DNA of 32,207 nt from Bacillus sp. 2205SS5-2 (GTDB lineage Bacteria > Bacillota > Bacilli > Bacillales > Bacillaceae_K): contig NZ_JAYKTS010000039.1 of the NCBI RefSeq assembly GCF_037024155.1, positions 1-32,207 of the forward strand, given 5' to 3'. The notes under the pieces are model-generated. The model did no database searches and was not told the DNA's origin. It was given only the letters and a program-made list of their open reading frames with translations. The position numbers were made by a program, and so were the translations under genes. The stretch's first letter is position 1; every line of letters starts with the position of its first letter. This document shows, in pieces, positions 1 to 9,524 of the stretch.

Positions 1-66
1 GGTTTCGATATACCATGGTTCTGTAATATGAAAGAGACTATCAATATCTTGGATTTCTACCTTCAT
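1..66 (-). CDS. N-terminal fragment of a possible ISL3-type transposase, cut by the window edge
   Basis: The minus strand opens with ATG at 64-66 and stays open to the window edge (22 residues, beginning MKVEIQDIDSLFHITEPWY). A Shine-Dalgarno-like AGGTGAT lies about 6 bases before the ATG. The 'LFxITEPWY' stretch recalls the start of ISL3-type (IS204/IS1001/IS1165 group) transposases; this is from memory of the family and rests on few residues. It is divergent from mutA. Any other protein with this N-terminus would fit equally well. Confidence 0.35.
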   Translation of the reverse strand, partial: MKVEIQDIDSLFHITEPWYIET

Positions 67-111
67 TCCGAATCACCTACTAGTTCTACTATTTTAGTAA
101 CCAGTATGGAC

Positions 112-171
112 AGGGGTAAATCATTTTAAACAGCGAAGAAGCAAAAAAATTCAGTAAAACACTTTGCCCCT
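112..171. repeat. Imperfect inverted repeat between the edge gene and mutA
   Basis: The left arm begins AGGGGTAAA at 112 and the right arm ends TTTGCCCCT at 171. Read inward, both arms follow the pattern GGGG-Y-AAA-NNN-TTTTA, so similarity continues beyond the 9-base ends. It may be the end of the mobile element whose transposase starts at 66, or a transcription terminator. No flanking duplication was recognised. Confidence 0.4.
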
Positions 172-191
172 TTGTCTATATATACTACAAT
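164..191 (+). promoter_or_regulatory. Candidate sigma-A promoter of the mutA operon
   Basis: TTGCCC (164-169) and TACAAT (186-191) are separated by 16 bases and would start transcription near 198, upstream of the cre site at 232. The -35 box matches consensus at 4 of 6 positions and the -10 box at 5 of 6. This is a by-eye assignment in an AT-rich region. Confidence 0.4.
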
Positions 192-231
192 ATTGGTAGA
201 GATGCTTTCTATTATTACTAGATTAATAAAA

Positions 232-245
232 TGTAACCGATTACA
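232..245 (+). promoter_or_regulatory. CcpA binding site (cre) in the mutA leader
   Basis: TGTAACCGATTACA matches the catabolite-responsive element consensus TGWAANCGNTNWCA at every defined position and is itself nearly palindromic. It lies downstream of the candidate promoter and 17 bases before the mutA start codon, over or just before the ribosome binding site. In that position CcpA would act as a roadblock, repressing the operon when preferred sugars are present. A second consensus cre precedes mce. Confidence 0.65.
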
Positions 246-261
246 ATTGGAGGTGTAAGGT

Positions 262-2097
262 ATGGCAGATATATCAGCTATGAAAAATCATCTGTTTCAA
301 CAAATAACCTATGACGAATGGGAAGAAAAAGCAGAACAAACACTTAAAGGAAAGTGTTTGTCAACCTTAAATCATCATACATATGAACAAATAACCTTAA
401 AGCCGCTATACACAAAGGGAGATTTAGCGAGTTTCACCGTGGATAGTATGCCAGGCCAAGGTCAACAAACAAGAAGTTTTGAGCGAAACTTAAAGCCTTG
501 GCAGGTAGCGCAAAAAGTCTCTGGTAAAGATAAAGAAGAGCTATATGAGAGAACGGTGGATGCCCTTTCAAAAGGGCAAACAGTTCTCTCTTTTGATACA
601 AGAGCTCTTTCTACGCTCTCAATAAATGAGTTAATAGAACTCTTTCTTTTACTACCAACGACGGAATATCCTGTGAATCTTATTCCTAGTTCGTTGACTT
701 CATTTGCAGAAGTAGTAGCAAATATAAAGCATCAAGTGACAGGAGTTATCGCTGTTGATCCTTTAGCAAAAAGCTTGGAAGGTGGAAAGCTTTGGAGTAG
801 CGAAGAGAAGCAGGAATGGTTGAGAGCTGTACTAAATATTGATGAACAACAACCTGACCTCCAGACGCTTTTAATCGACACTAGCCTATACGAGGCGAGC
901 GGAGCCACAGTGGTTCAACAATTGTCACTAGCTTTAAGTTCTGCAGTATTTTATCTTGATATGCTTCAACAAGAAGGATGGAGTATTGAGAAGATTTTCT
1001 CGAAGTTGGTCTTTCATTTTTCCGTTTCTTCTCAATTTTTCCTGGAAATAAGTAAGATTCGTGCGTTTCGTGGACTAATTACAACTTTATGTAAGGCTTA
1101 TGATATTCCATCTCAGCAGGTAACCATCAGTGCTGAAACTTCTTCTATGAACAAGAGTAATCTGGATGAGTATGTGAATATCCTACGAGCAGGAAATGAA
1201 GCTTTTGCCGCAGTATTAGCTGGAGTTGATTATTTTACGGTTTCGCCATTTTCTAACGAGCCAAGTCAAAAAGATTTAGCAACACGACTTGCACGCAATA
1301 CTCAATTGATCTTACAAGATGAAGTTCAATTAGGAAAAATTATTGATCCTGCTGGCGGTTCCTACTACGTTGAAAAATTAACACACACATTGATAGATGA
1401 AAGCTGGATAATATTCCAGCAGATTGAAAAGCAAGGTGGGTTGTTAGAAGAAATTAAAACGGGCACTATTCAACAAGAAATTCTAGCCGTTTACGCAAAC
1501 AGAAAACATGATCTAGAAACTCGAGAAACAACGATGATTGGTACCAACATCTATCCTAATTCGAAGGATAACAATGTGATGCAACCTGAAAATCTATCTT
1601 TAGGTTCTTTTTCAGGAGAATCTGTAACAATCATCCAACGGATGGTTCTGTCTGAAGTGTTTGAAAAGTTAAGAAATCGCGGGGACAAATTATCTCTAAG
1701 TGGCCAGAAGCTTAAAGCAGGCATTATTGGACTCTCTACTCTTAAAAATTATAAAGCACGTGCAGACTATGTGACTGGGGTGCTTGAGCTTGGAGGAATA
1801 GGCTCAGTTTGGAGTGAACCTTGTCACCAACCAGCTGATATACTGCGCTTTATTGAGGAATCTAAGCTAGACTATTACTGTGTATGCGGAAAAATGGAAG
1901 ATTATGTAGAAATTTTGTTACCAAGCTTAACATTACTTAAGGATTCATCTTCTATTACGATTGATGTCGCTGGTCTTCCAGAAGAAAAGAAGTTTCATAT
2001 TTTTAAAGAAGCTGGTATTTCTGGTAGCATTCATAGTAAACAGAATATACTTGAAAAGCTGGATGAACTTCTGAAGGGGTGGGAGGCAAAAAGATGA
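262..2097 (+). CDS. mutA: Methylmalonyl-CoA mutase, small (beta) subunit
   Basis: This 611-residue protein is the non-catalytic partner of MutB in the cytosolic heterodimer that interconverts (R)-methylmalonyl-CoA and succinyl-CoA. Residues 1 to about 440 form the substrate-binding barrel region, with family stretches such as '[11 protein letters not shown]' and '[11 protein letters not shown]' that have close counterparts in MutB. The C-terminal part (about 475-611) resembles a cobalamin-binding fold but lacks the DxHxxG base-ligand motif, as expected for the small subunit. The start is the ATG at 262, with GGAGGTG about 8 bases upstream. The stop overlaps the mutB start as ATGA, so the two are probably translationally coupled. 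The length is normal for Gram-positive MutA. The upstream cre site suggests CcpA control. Confidence 0.93.
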   Translation: MADISAMKNHLFQQITYDEWEEKAEQTLKGKCLSTLNHHTYEQITLKPLYTKGDLASFTVDSMPGQGQQTRSFERNLKPWQVAQKVSGKDKEELYERTVDALSKGQTVLSFDTRALSTLSINELIELFLLLPTTEYPVNLIPSSLTSFAEVVANIKHQVTGVIAVDPLAKSLEGGKLWSSEEKQEWLRAVLNIDEQQPDLQTLLIDTSLYEASGATVVQQLSLALSSAVFYLDMLQQEGWSIEKIFSKLVFHFSVSSQFFLEISKIRAFRGLITTLCKAYDIPSQQVTISAETSSMNKSNLDEYVNILRAGNEAFAAVLAGVDYFTVSPFSNEPSQKDLATRLARNTQLILQDEVQLGKIIDPAGGSYYVEKLTHTLIDESWIIFQQIEKQGGLLEEIKTGTIQQEILAVYANRKHDLETRETTMIGTNIYPNSKDNNVMQPENLSLGSFSGESVTIIQRMVLSEVFEKLRNRGDKLSLSGQKLKAGIIGLSTLKNYKARADYVTGVLELGGIGSVWSEPCHQPADILRFIEESKLDYYCVCGKMEDYVEILLPSLTLLKDSSSITIDVAGLPEEKKFHIFKEAGISGSIHSKQNILEKLDELLKGWEAKR

Positions 2098-4250
2098 AAA
2101 AGAAACCGGATTTTTCTAAGTTAAGACCAGTTCATTCAGAGTTGAAAGCAAATGAAATTGGCAAGAACTCAACATTTACTACCAATGAAGGAATTGCGGT
2201 TAAGAGTTTTTACTCGGAAAATGATACTACTACTTTTCAGCATTTAGATGATGTACCTGGTATGGCTCCATACACGCGAGGACCGTACCCAACAATGTAT
2301 ACGTCACGACCATGGACCGTTCGTCAATATGCAGGCTTCTCAACAGCCGAAGAGAGTAATCAATTTTACCGAAGGAATTTAGCGATGGGACAAAAAGGCT
2401 TGTCGGTTGCCTTTGATTTGGCTACTCATCGAGGCTATGATTCAGACCATCCACGTGTAGAGGGAGATGTTGGAAAAGCTGGAGTGGCCATTGATTCTAT
2501 TAAAGATATGAAAATCTTATTTGATGAAATTCCACTGAATCAAATGTCTGTTTCCATGACGATGAACGGCGCGGTATTGCCAATCATGGCTTTTTATATT
2601 GTGACTGCCGAAGAACAAGGAGTTGCGAAAGAAGAGCTTTCTGGTACGATTCAGAATGATATTTTAAAAGAATACATGGTGAGAAATACCTATATTTATC
2701 CACCTGAAATGTCGATGAAAATCATAGCCGATATTTTTGAATACACGGCTAATTATATGCCAAAATTCAACTCTATTAGTATTTCTGGGTATCATATGCA
2801 AGAAGCAGGAGCTCCTGCCGATATTGAACTTGCCTACACTTTGGCAGACGGACTTGAATATGTTCGAACCGGTTTAAAAGCAGGAATAGAAATCGATTCT
2901 TTTGCACCGAGACTGTCCTTTTTCTGGGGAATTGGCATGAACTATTTTATGGAAGTAGCTAAAATGCGAGCAGGTAGACGTATTTGGGCTCAACTGATGA
3001 ATTCGTTTGAACCAAAAAATTCTAAGTCATTGGCTCTTCGAACGCATTCCCAAACATCTGGTTGGAGTTTGACTGAACAGGATCCATATAATAATGTCAT
3101 TCGTACACTAATAGAAGCGCATGCAGCGGCCATGGGCCATACCCAATCGCTTCATACGAATGCATTAGATGAAGCGATTGCACTTCCAACCGATTTCTCG
3201 GCTCGAATTGCTCGTAATACTCAATTGTATTTACAGGAAGAAACGGGCATAACAGATGTAATCGACCCTTGGGGTGGTTCTTATTATGTGGAGTCATTAA
3301 CCCATGAATTGATGGAAAAAGCCTGGGCTCATATGGCGGAAATTGAGGAACTAGGTGGAATGACCAAAGCCATTGAAACAGGTCTACCAAAAATGAAAAT
3401 TGAAGAGGCGGCCGCCCGTAGACAAGCGTTAATCGATTCTGGAAGAGAAAAAATTATTGGCGTCAATGTACATCGACTCGAAAAAGAAGATGAAATGGAA
3501 ATTCTCGATATCGATAATACTGAAGTTCGACGGAAACAACTTTTACGTTTAGAGAAGCTTCGTGAAGAGCGAAATGAGGTCGTTGTTCAACAAACACTTG
3601 AAGCATTGACTAAGGCAGCAGAATCAGGAGAAGGCAATCTATTGGAGGTAGCGGTAGAAGCGGCTAGAGCTCGAGCGACTTTAGGCGAAATATCCGACAG
3701 CATCGAGAAAGCAAGCGGAAGACATAAGGCGGTGATTCGCTCTGTGAGTGGTGTTTATAGTTCTAACTTTTCAAATGAAGAAGAAATTAAGCGTGTACAA
3801 ACCTTAACGGAAGAATTCTTGGAAAATGAAGGTAGGCGACCTCGGATTTTGGTGGCGAAAATGGGACAAGACGGCCATGATCGCGGAGCAAAAGTGGTTT
3901 CGACTGGGTTTGCTGATTTAGGTTATGACGTAGATATAGGTCCTCTTTTCCAAACACCAGCAGAGACCGCTCAACAGGCCGTGGAAAATGATGTCCATGC
4001 TATTGGAGTAAGCTCACTAGCGGCAGGACATAAGACACTGCTTCCTGCGTTAATGAGTGAATTGCAAAAGCAAGGAAGAGAAGATATCGTGGTCTTTATT
4101 GGCGGCGTAATTCCCTATAAAGATTATGAGTTTTTGAAAGATAATGGTGCAGCTGCCATCTTTGGTCCTGGAACGGTGATTCCTGTATGTGCAGAGATTG
4201 TTTTAGAGAAAATTTATGAAAAGCTGGGCTATGAGGAAGTGACAAAATAA
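2094..4250 (+). CDS. mutB: Methylmalonyl-CoA mutase, large (catalytic, B12-binding) subunit
   Basis: The catalytic subunit uses adenosylcobalamin for the radical rearrangement between methylmalonyl-CoA and succinyl-CoA. The N-terminal barrel holds the CoA-tunnel signature '[18 protein letters not shown]', the '[12 protein letters not shown]' stretch with its conserved histidine, and '[11 protein letters not shown]'. The C-terminal cobalamin domain has DGHDRG at residues 593-598, where His595 is the expected lower-axial cobalt ligand, followed by the SSL and GGVIP motifs. I chose ATG 2094 (718 residues) because GGGAGG sits 8 bases before it and it overlaps the mutA stop. An in-frame GTG at 2079 would add five residues inside mutA and lacks a good binding site. 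The stop overlaps meaB by one base (TAATG). Confidence 0.96.
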   Translation: MKKKPDFSKLRPVHSELKANEIGKNSTFTTNEGIAVKSFYSENDTTTFQHLDDVPGMAPYTRGPYPTMYTSRPWTVRQYAGFSTAEESNQFYRRNLAMGQKGLSVAFDLATHRGYDSDHPRVEGDVGKAGVAIDSIKDMKILFDEIPLNQMSVSMTMNGAVLPIMAFYIVTAEEQGVAKEELSGTIQNDILKEYMVRNTYIYPPEMSMKIIADIFEYTANYMPKFNSISISGYHMQEAGAPADIELAYTLADGLEYVRTGLKAGIEIDSFAPRLSFFWGIGMNYFMEVAKMRAGRRIWAQLMNSFEPKNSKSLALRTHSQTSGWSLTEQDPYNNVIRTLIEAHAAAMGHTQSLHTNALDEAIALPTDFSARIARNTQLYLQEETGITDVIDPWGGSYYVESLTHELMEKAWAHMAEIEELGGMTKAIETGLPKMKIEEAAARRQALIDSGREKIIGVNVHRLEKEDEMEILDIDNTEVRRKQLLRLEKLREERNEVVVQQTLEALTKAAESGEGNLLEVAVEAARARATLGEISDSIEKASGRHKAVIRSVSGVYSSNFSNEEEIKRVQTLTEEFLENEGRRPRILVAKMGQDGHDRGAKVVSTGFADLGYDVDIGPLFQTPAETAQQAVENDVHAIGVSSLAAGHKTLLPALMSELQKQGREDIVVFIGGVIPYKDYEFLKDNGAAAIFGPGTVIPVCAEIVLEKIYEKLGYEEVTK

Positions 4251-5269
4251 TGGAGAAAGGCTTTTCTCATCGTGTGAAAAAAGCGAACGAGCCATCTGTG
4301 TTAGAGATATATAATGGCATATTACGTAGTGAGCGGGCCTGGTTAGCAAGAGGAATAACACTACTTGAGAGTAAAGCGCATCGCCATCAACAACAAGCAC
4401 AGGATCTTTTGAGTAAAGTTCTCTCGCATACGGGAAAATCTATCCGGATTGGCATCACAGGAGTGCCTGGGGTGGGGAAGAGTACCTTTATTGAAGCACT
4501 TGGCCTATATTTATGTGAAAAAGGTCATCGGGTGGCAGTTTTAGCAGTGGACCCATCTTCTTCCTTATCTGGTGGGAGTATTTTAGGTGATAAGACAAGG
4601 ATGGAGCAGTTATCTAATCATCCGAACGCCTTTATTCGTCCATCACCTACTGCAGGTACCTTAGGGGGGGTCCACCGAAAAACCAGGGAAACGATCTACT
4701 TGTGTGAAGCTTCTGGATACGATATTATTCTCATCGAAACAGTCGGTGTCGGACAAAGTGAATTTAGTGTCCGCAGCATGGTAGATTTTTTCCTTCTACT
4801 TGTCCTAACTGGAGCCGGGGATGAGTTGCAAGGAATGAAAAAAGGAATCATGGAGTTAACGGACTGCATTGTCGTCAATAAAGCTGATGGCGAAAATCAA
4901 CCTCTTGCTGAAAAAACAAAAGCAGAATACAATCAGATCTTGCATTTTCTAGCCCCTGCAACGCCAGGGTGGGAAGCGCAGGCATTTACGTGTTCCTCCA
5001 TAAAAGAACAAGGTTTAGAAGAGATATGGCAGGTAATAGAACGGTTTAAAGTTCTAACCATTCAATCGAATCAATTTCAAAAGAGAAGAAAGCAGCAAAA
5101 TCTTGAGTGGCTTCAGTCCTCGATTGTGGATAATCTCCTTCGGTCTTTTTATGAACATCAAGAGGTAAAAAGGGAATTGCCCCTTCTTAAGACAAAAGTA
5201 GAAGACGGGGAAACAACCGTTCAATCCGCTTTACTGAGGTTGCTTAACCTGTATCAAAATAAAGAGTAG
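4250..5269 (+). CDS. meaB: MeaB-type G3E GTPase, methylmalonyl-CoA mutase chaperone
   Basis: This is a 339-residue cytosolic P-loop GTPase of the MeaB/ArgK branch of the G3E family. Visible motifs are Walker A ([12 protein letters not shown], about residues 68-79), '[20 protein letters not shown]' with the Walker-type metal region, 'ETVGVGQSE' (switch/G3) and 'VNKADG' (G4). Members gate cofactor loading into the mutase and protect it from inactivation. It starts within the TAATG overlap with mutB, so it belongs to the same transcript. A GAGG-like binding site lies in the mutB 3' end. A strong terminator at 5411 closes the operon. The older name 'LAO/AO transport ATPase' for this family is misleading. 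Confidence 0.93.
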   Translation: MEKGFSHRVKKANEPSVLEIYNGILRSERAWLARGITLLESKAHRHQQQAQDLLSKVLSHTGKSIRIGITGVPGVGKSTFIEALGLYLCEKGHRVAVLAVDPSSSLSGGSILGDKTRMEQLSNHPNAFIRPSPTAGTLGGVHRKTRETIYLCEASGYDIILIETVGVGQSEFSVRSMVDFFLLLVLTGAGDELQGMKKGIMELTDCIVVNKADGENQPLAEKTKAEYNQILHFLAPATPGWEAQAFTCSSIKEQGLEEIWQVIERFKVLTIQSNQFQKRRKQQNLEWLQSSIVDNLLRSFYEHQEVKRELPLLKTKVEDGETTVQSALLRLLNLYQNKE

Positions 5270-5410
5270 TCTCTTCCCGTTTAATACCGTTCTATCCATC
5301 AACCCTAGATGAGAAGGGTTTTGGAAAACATAGTGGAGTTTTGGGTAATCTCATCATGGTAAAAAAAGGCTGTGGTTCTCTATGACAATATTTAAGATAA
5401 GGGCTTAATG

Positions 5411-5449
5411 AAAACAACCGACAGAAGTGATGGCGGTTGTTTTTCTTTT
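5411..5449 (+). terminator. Rho-independent terminator of mutA-mutB-meaB
   Basis: A perfect 10-bp stem, AAAACAACCG (5411-5420) with CGGTTGTTTT (5434-5443), encloses a 13-base loop and runs into a T-rich tract. Repeat copy A starts immediately after the T tract. A weaker AACCCT/AGGGTT hairpin at about 5303-5320 has no T tract and was not called. Confidence 0.85.
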
Positions 5450-5450
5450 A

Positions 5451-5605
5451 GGTTGCTTTCGCAAAACTTGTGGCTTTTCGAATCAGTTTTAAATCTTAAT
5501 AGAGCTTCGGACATGATTTTGTCTATTTTTGATCGAAATCAACAGTGACATGGAGGATTTAATCAAAAAGTAGTTGAAATAGCCACAAGGTATAGGAAAA
5601 GAGCC
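5451..5605 (+). repeat. Dispersed MITE-like repeat, copy A
   Basis: This copy of the 160-bp family starts GGTTGCTTTCGCAAAAC and ends ATAGGAAAAGAGCC. The internal landmarks are GTCTATTTTTGA, GGATTTAATCAAAAA and GAAATAGCCACAA. Flanking octamers are TTCTTTTA and TTCTGCCA (5 of 8 identical), so any target duplication has decayed. It sits directly behind the meaB terminator and has no reading frame of its own. Confidence 0.8.
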
Positions 5606-5642
5606 TTCTGCCATAAATGTTTTTTCCATATACCAGTATAGT

Positions 5643-5849
5643 TTATGCCCCAGTAATTTTAATTATTGGATAATCTTCATATTCTAATGCTCTTCGCGCT
5701 TTCCTTATGCAATTGAATTTATCTAGTTGCTGAAACACTAAATTATGGAGAAGCTTGTCTAATCCTTCATCAACAAAATGGCAGTAACCTAGAAACTAAT
5801 GATATTCTGGTTGAGGATATCATTTGAATAATGGTGACGTGTTCTGCAT
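5643..5849 (-). pseudogene. Decayed reading frame, family not recognised
   Basis: On the minus strand an ATG at 5847-5849 opens a 69-codon frame with in-frame TGA at codon 10 and TAG at codon 18. After that, about 50 residues stay open and look protein-like (containing GYCHFVDEGLDKLLHNLVFQ and a basic RKARRALEYEDYP segment). I do not recognise the family. It is probably the tail of a gene broken before or during the insertions around it. A plus-strand frame through 5824-6081 has no ribosome binding site and unconvincing composition. Confidence 0.35.
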
Positions 5850-6112
5850 TTTTCGAGCTAGGAGATATCAGTTAACTAGTGTCTCCTTGATTTTAGGTGA
5901 GTACCGCGGAATGACAATCAAAATAACTTTCTGTCTTCTAAAGGCTCTTTGCTTTTTGGACAGAATCCTTCCTCGTCAAAACAAGCTAAATCGATTCGAA
6001 CCAAATGGAAAGATAGAAACAGATTACGTTCATCAAGGAAGTCAAAAAACTAGTAATTCCGTGAGAAATAAAATATACTGAAAAATCAGTCTATTAAAAG
6101 GGGACATGAAAA

Positions 6113-6634
6113 ATGAAAAAAATTTTAGTGATGGGGATTTCAGCGGGAGTTGGAAAGTCTACTTTTGCTAGGAAGCTAGCAGAAAAAATCAACATAGACG
6201 TGTATCATCTAGACACGATGTATTGGAAATCAGGCTGGAAGGAGGCTTCTTTAGAAGAATTCTCTACGAAACAAAAGGAAATCGTGGAAAAAGATGTATG
6301 GATTATCGAAGGAAATTATCGTAGTACGAATCACATTCGCATACCTCATGCTGACACGATTATCTATTTAGAACTCCCACTATATCTCTGCCTATTTCGT
6401 GTAATTAAGCGATATTTCACTAATATTGGTCAAAACCGTCCTGATATGGGTGATGGCTGTACAGAAAAGTTAGACTGGGCCTTCCTCAAGTTTATTTACA
6501 CAACCTACCATCCAAGAAAAGAAAAGATGGAAGAGTTATTTCAAAAATTTCTAGAGGGAGACCCGAAGCGAAGGGTGATAAAATTAACAACTAGAAAAGA
6601 AATTCGCCAATATTCTCCTGAGATAAAGCAATAA
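6113..6634 (+). CDS. P-loop nucleotide kinase-like protein of the 'DNA topology modulation' (FlaR-like) family
   Basis: This 173-residue cytosolic protein has a Walker A motif GISAGVGKST at about residues 8-17. The 'HLDTMYWKSGWKE' segment and the later 'IIEGNYRST' stretch are typical of adenylate-kinase-like proteins annotated as topology modulation protein or FlaR. The biochemical substrate of the family is not settled, and the name should not be taken as a proven role. An AAGGGG ribosome binding site lies about 9 bases before the ATG. The gene stands alone between a decayed frame and an IS remnant, so it may be accessory. Its stop codon lies inside the perfect palindrome GCAATAA-A-TTATTGC (6627-6641). 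The P-loop is intact and there is no frameshift. Confidence 0.75.
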   Translation: MKKILVMGISAGVGKSTFARKLAEKINIDVYHLDTMYWKSGWKEASLEEFSTKQKEIVEKDVWIIEGNYRSTNHIRIPHADTIIYLELPLYLCLFRVIKRYFTNIGQNRPDMGDGCTEKLDWAFLKFIYTTYHPRKEKMEELFQKFLEGDPKRRVIKLTTRKEIRQYSPEIKQ

Positions 6635-6653
6635 ATTATTGCACGAGTCTTTA

Positions 6654-7790
6654 TTATCCAAAATTAGATAAACTTATCCCATGAAGCTTTTTGTATTTCT
6701 TCAAAACAACGGCCATTTCTGATTTCCAGTCAATCGGTAAGTTATCTTGTAGAAGTTTTCTTTGAAAGGAAATAAACGATAATTTTTCGAATACTCGTCC
6801 TTCAGATGTTTTTGAATACAACCATTTCAATAGAACTTAGGCAATTAAGGCGGAAAAAAGCTGATTAAAAACGGCATTTTCAGTCGTGCCAAATAACACA
6901 GGGACATTTAGGTTCTGTTTAATCCATCGGAAGAACGTTTCAATTCTCCATCTTGCTTTATACATGTCTGCGATAGCTTCAGGTGACACGTGCATTAAAT
7001 TGGTGACAACACGCATCTCCTTACCGTAGTCATCCTTAAAAAACACCACTCGATGCCGTTCCTTTGAACGAGATTGTTTGGTACCCAGTTGACAAGTGAT
7101 ATCACGAGAAATAGATGATCCATCTTCCTCAAGGTGTTTTAAAGCATGAGGCCTAAAAATTTCTACGTTTTCTTTCATTCGGATCACAAACATTTGTTTA
7201 TCTTCTTTAAACTGGTCGATTCGTTTGATTTTAAAATAAGCCCGATCTTCTACTAGAATAAACCGAGAATCCGCCAACTGTTAGCCAATCGGCCCATCAT
7301 GTACAAGTCCAGTCGTTTCAACGACATGAAGGGGCATTTCTGTAAGTGGAGTATAACTGACATGTAATTTGATTCCTGCACGCTCTCCATGATAAAGGGC
7401 CCAAGGAAGGCGCGACTTTCCCACTGTCATCGTGGTGGAGTCTATTAAAAGAAGATCCTTTGGTATCTTTAACGCTCAACGTGTCATTCGATTACATTTA
7501 GACACGATTAATTGGAATAACTTCTTCATAATCTTGTAGTCCATAGGTTCAGCCTTTTTAGAAAGCGTAGAGTGGTTAATTTTAGGCAGCCCATATTGAT
7601 CACCTACATCCGCACAGTCTCGATAACTTTTAAGCTCATTCATGGAAGCACAAAGAAAATAAGGAATAAGCATTAATACATCAAGCTTACGAGCGGTATC
7701 CTTATAGCCAACGATATCCTGGATGATGGCTACTTCTTTATGTGAAACAATTTTTTGAAACAAATTGTGAAATGTGGTATTCTTCTTCAT
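6654..7790 (-). pseudogene. IS4-family DDE transposase with three in-frame stop codons
   Basis: A single uninterrupted frame of 379 codons runs from ATG 7790 to TAA 6654 without any frameshift, but is broken by TGA at 7476-7478 (codon 105), TAA at 7281-7283 (codon 170) and TAA at 6837-6839 (codon 318). The catalytic framework is still readable: first Asp in 'LLLIDSTTMT', second Asp in 'LVEDRAYFK', and the IS4 signature Y-(2)-R-(3)-E-(6)-K in 'YKARWRIETFFRWIK'. After the third stop the frame continues 'VLLKWLYSKTSEGRVFEKL' to the natural end. The N-terminus (MKKNTTFHNLFQ) resembles that of the right-edge copy (MKQSTTFPNLIQ). Loss was by point mutation only, and no full-length product can be made. 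Confidence 0.88.
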
Positions 7791-7793
7791 GAG

Positions 7794-7856
7794 GGCACCT
7801 CTTCTGTAGTTTGTTTGTCGGCAAACATCATTCTACTAGAAAGGTGTCCTTTTTGG
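7794..7856 (-). promoter_or_regulatory. IS leader with an inverted repeat over the transposase ribosome binding site
   Basis: Read on the minus strand, GGACACC near the element's outer end can pair with GGTGCCC just before the transposase ATG (one mismatch), and the adjoining TTTCT tract can pair with AGAAG. The intact copy at the right edge has the stronger form of the same structure. Such a leader hides the ribosome binding site when transcription reads in from outside, as known for several insertion sequences. Here it is a relic. Confidence 0.4.
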
Positions 7857-7919
7857 TATTTTTTTTGGATTTTATTGGTTAATCAACACGCATGTTACTT
7901 GACATTAATAATTATTCAG

Positions 7920-8432
7920 CTAAGATATAGCACCGATTTCTTTGGCGATTTGCTCAAAAGGAAGGGGGGACGAGAGGATATGAACTTTTGTACCTAAGGG
8001 GGTTTTTTCATAGAGTTGTTCAATCATAGTATTACTTAACCGAATACACCCATTCGAGAGATACTGACCAATACTATTAGGAGCATTCGTTCCATGCAAA
8101 CCATAGATTCTTCCATCTGTACCCTCTGCGTCAAATCCAATCCAGCGTGTCCCAAGTGGGTTATCAGGAGATCCTCCTTCAATGTTTTTTTTACGGTAAA
8201 AAGGATTTTCAGCTTTTACAGTGACGGTAAACGTACCTTCAGGTGTTAAGTTCTCCGTTTTTCCTGTCGCTACTGAATAAATATGAACCACTTCTTCATC
8301 GACAATAAAAGCCAGTTCATTCGTCTGTTTATTGACGATGACTATTGGGTCGCCTGGTAATGGATTTTCTCCGAGTGGCCAAATGGGTGAGAACACTAAA
8401 CAGATAGCGAATAGCAAATTCATCTGATTCAT
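7920..8432 (-). CDS. Secreted L,D-transpeptidase (YkuD domain)
   Basis: This 170-residue protein has a hydrophobic N-terminus (residues 4-20) that looks like a signal peptide, placing the YkuD domain outside the membrane. The catalytic motif is present: His113 in 'LHGTNAPNS', Cys129 in 'SNGCIRLSN' and Arg131. The family forms 3-3 peptide cross-links in peptidoglycan or, in Bacillus, modifies spore or cell-wall peptidoglycan by cysteine transpeptidation. The single domain without LysM repeats makes it a short member. The gene follows the yqjA-like gene on the same strand with a 14-base gap, so the two are probably co-transcribed. The IS remnant lies 30 bases beyond its stop. Confidence 0.88.
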   Translation of the reverse strand: MNQMNLLFAICLVFSPIWPLGENPLPGDPIVIVNKQTNELAFIVDEEVVHIYSVATGKTENLTPEGTFTVTVKAENPFYRKKNIEGGSPDNPLGTRWIGFDAEGTDGRIYGLHGTNAPNSIGQYLSNGCIRLSNTMIEQLYEKTPLGTKVHILSSPLPFEQIAKEIGAIS

Positions 8433-8446
8433 CCTTTCAATGAAGG

Positions 8447-9442
8447 TTAAGAATAGTTTGCTTCACTAAGAGGTTTACCATTCTTTTTTTTCTTTTGTAA
8501 GCCTGTAAACGAGCTTTTGAGTAATAAATACTGTTCCATTTCTTTCATAAATTGAAACAATGCCGCTCGTGCTTCGAACTCTTCTCGTGTTTGTGGAAGA
8601 GCCATCCCTTCGAATTCAATTTTTATATCATATAATTCTTTTAGATAGAGGAAGGCAGTATTTCCTGGATGGATTTGTTCGCTTAATTTGTCCATGAAAT
8701 CACCTAAGATTTTACCTTGTTCGACAGTTAAGGAGATGGAAGTAGCAATCGGTAAAATTCGTTCCAAAATGTCAAATTGTTTTTCTCTCATTTTGAAATA
8801 CAAATAGTAGACATCTTCATGTCGCAAAAAGTGGTTTTCAACATCACGAAAAGCAATGGACTTAGCATCATGAAGAAGTTTAGCTGTTTCTGTAATCTCC
8901 ATTCCTTTCCAGTCACTTTGTTGGCAGCGTAAATAATGAGCTATTTCTTTAAAGATGAGTTGGAAATTTCGTTCAATTCGTTTTTGGTAGTGAATCAGCT
9001 TTCGATCTAAACTAGGCATATACAAATTCATGATTAAGGCGACACCAATTCCAATAATGATAATTCCAAGTTCATTAAAAATGATGTTCATGGTAATTTG
9101 TTTTGCCGAATAAAGATGAAGGATGATGACTGAACTCGTCACAATTCCTTCTTTTGCCTTTAAGGCAACGGTCGTTGGAATAAAAAATAAGAGCATACTC
9201 CCAATAATTATGGGTGAATAGGCAATCCCTTCGAAGAAGGCGAAGGAAAAACCCATTGCGACGATACACGCTAAAAAGCGACTCCAGGACGCAGATAATG
9301 ATTTTTTTCTTGTGTTTTGTACACAAAGAATGGTAATAATGCCAGCGGAGGCAAAATTGTCTAGTTGAAACCACTGAGCAATCATAATGGCGATTGCGGT
9401 TCCAATCGCTGTCTTAATAGTACGATATCCGATTTTAAACAT
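8447..9442 (-). CDS. Aromatic acid exporter-like (FUSC/ArAE family) membrane protein, YqjA-like
   Basis: The product (331 residues from ATG 9442) has closely spaced hydrophobic segments in its first 140 residues, beginning 'IKTAIGTAIAIMIAQWF', followed by a long soluble helical C-terminal domain. This is the layout of the bacterial aromatic-acid-exporter/fusaric-acid-resistance group to which B. subtilis YqjA belongs. The substrate is unknown. I chose ATG 9442 because GGAG lies 8 bases upstream and because the longer frame to 9550 would run through the brxB terminator and into brxB. It lies downstream of brxB and upstream of the L,D-transpeptidase, all on the minus strand, matching the yqiW-yqjA order. 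Confidence 0.78.
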   Translation of the reverse strand: MFKIGYRTIKTAIGTAIAIMIAQWFQLDNFASAGIITILCVQNTRKKSLSASWSRFLACIVAMGFSFAFFEGIAYSPIIIGSMLLFFIPTTVALKAKEGIVTSSVIILHLYSAKQITMNIIFNELGIIIIGIGVALIMNLYMPSLDRKLIHYQKRIERNFQLIFKEIAHYLRCQQSDWKGMEITETAKLLHDAKSIAFRDVENHFLRHEDVYYLYFKMREKQFDILERILPIATSISLTVEQGKILGDFMDKLSEQIHPGNTAFLYLKELYDIKIEFEGMALPQTREEFEARAALFQFMKEMEQYLLLKSSFTGLQKKKKNGKPLSEANYS

Positions 9443-9485
9443 GCTTTTTCTCCATTCGTTCACGTATCTCTTCAGTGTAGCCATA

Positions 9486-9516
9486 GAAAAAACCTGACAT
9501 TCAAAAATGTCAGGTT
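9486..9516 (-). terminator. Rho-independent terminator after brxB
   Basis: Read on the minus strand, AAACCTGACATT pairs with AATGTCAGGTTT around a short loop, followed by a T run. It lies directly after the brxB stop and before the start chosen for the yqjA-like gene, so that gene must have its own promoter or depend on read-through. Confidence 0.85.
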
Positions 9517-9524
9517 TGTAAGCG

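Larger units (their letters stand above)
6654..7889 (-). mobile_element. Remnant of an IS4-family insertion sequence
   Basis: The transposase pseudogene plus its leader define the element. The outer boundary near 7889 comes from comparison with the element entering at the right window edge: read on the minus strand, both start GTGTTGATTAACCAAT, followed by AAATCC, AAAAAGGAC and TAGTA-AAT blocks, while sequence farther out differs. The opposite end should lie just beyond the transposase stop at 6654, but no matching inverted repeat is visible before the kinase-like gene ends at 6634. That end is therefore degenerate or lost, and no target duplication was found. Confidence 0.7.

Noticed and set aside
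3097-3390. Minus-strand frame of 97 codons inside mutB
   Set aside because: It lies wholly within a strongly conserved coding region and has no family features.
5824-6081. Plus-strand open frame of 85 codons before the kinase-like gene
   Set aside because: No ribosome binding site, unlikely composition, and the opposite strand holds a better protein-like relic in part of it.
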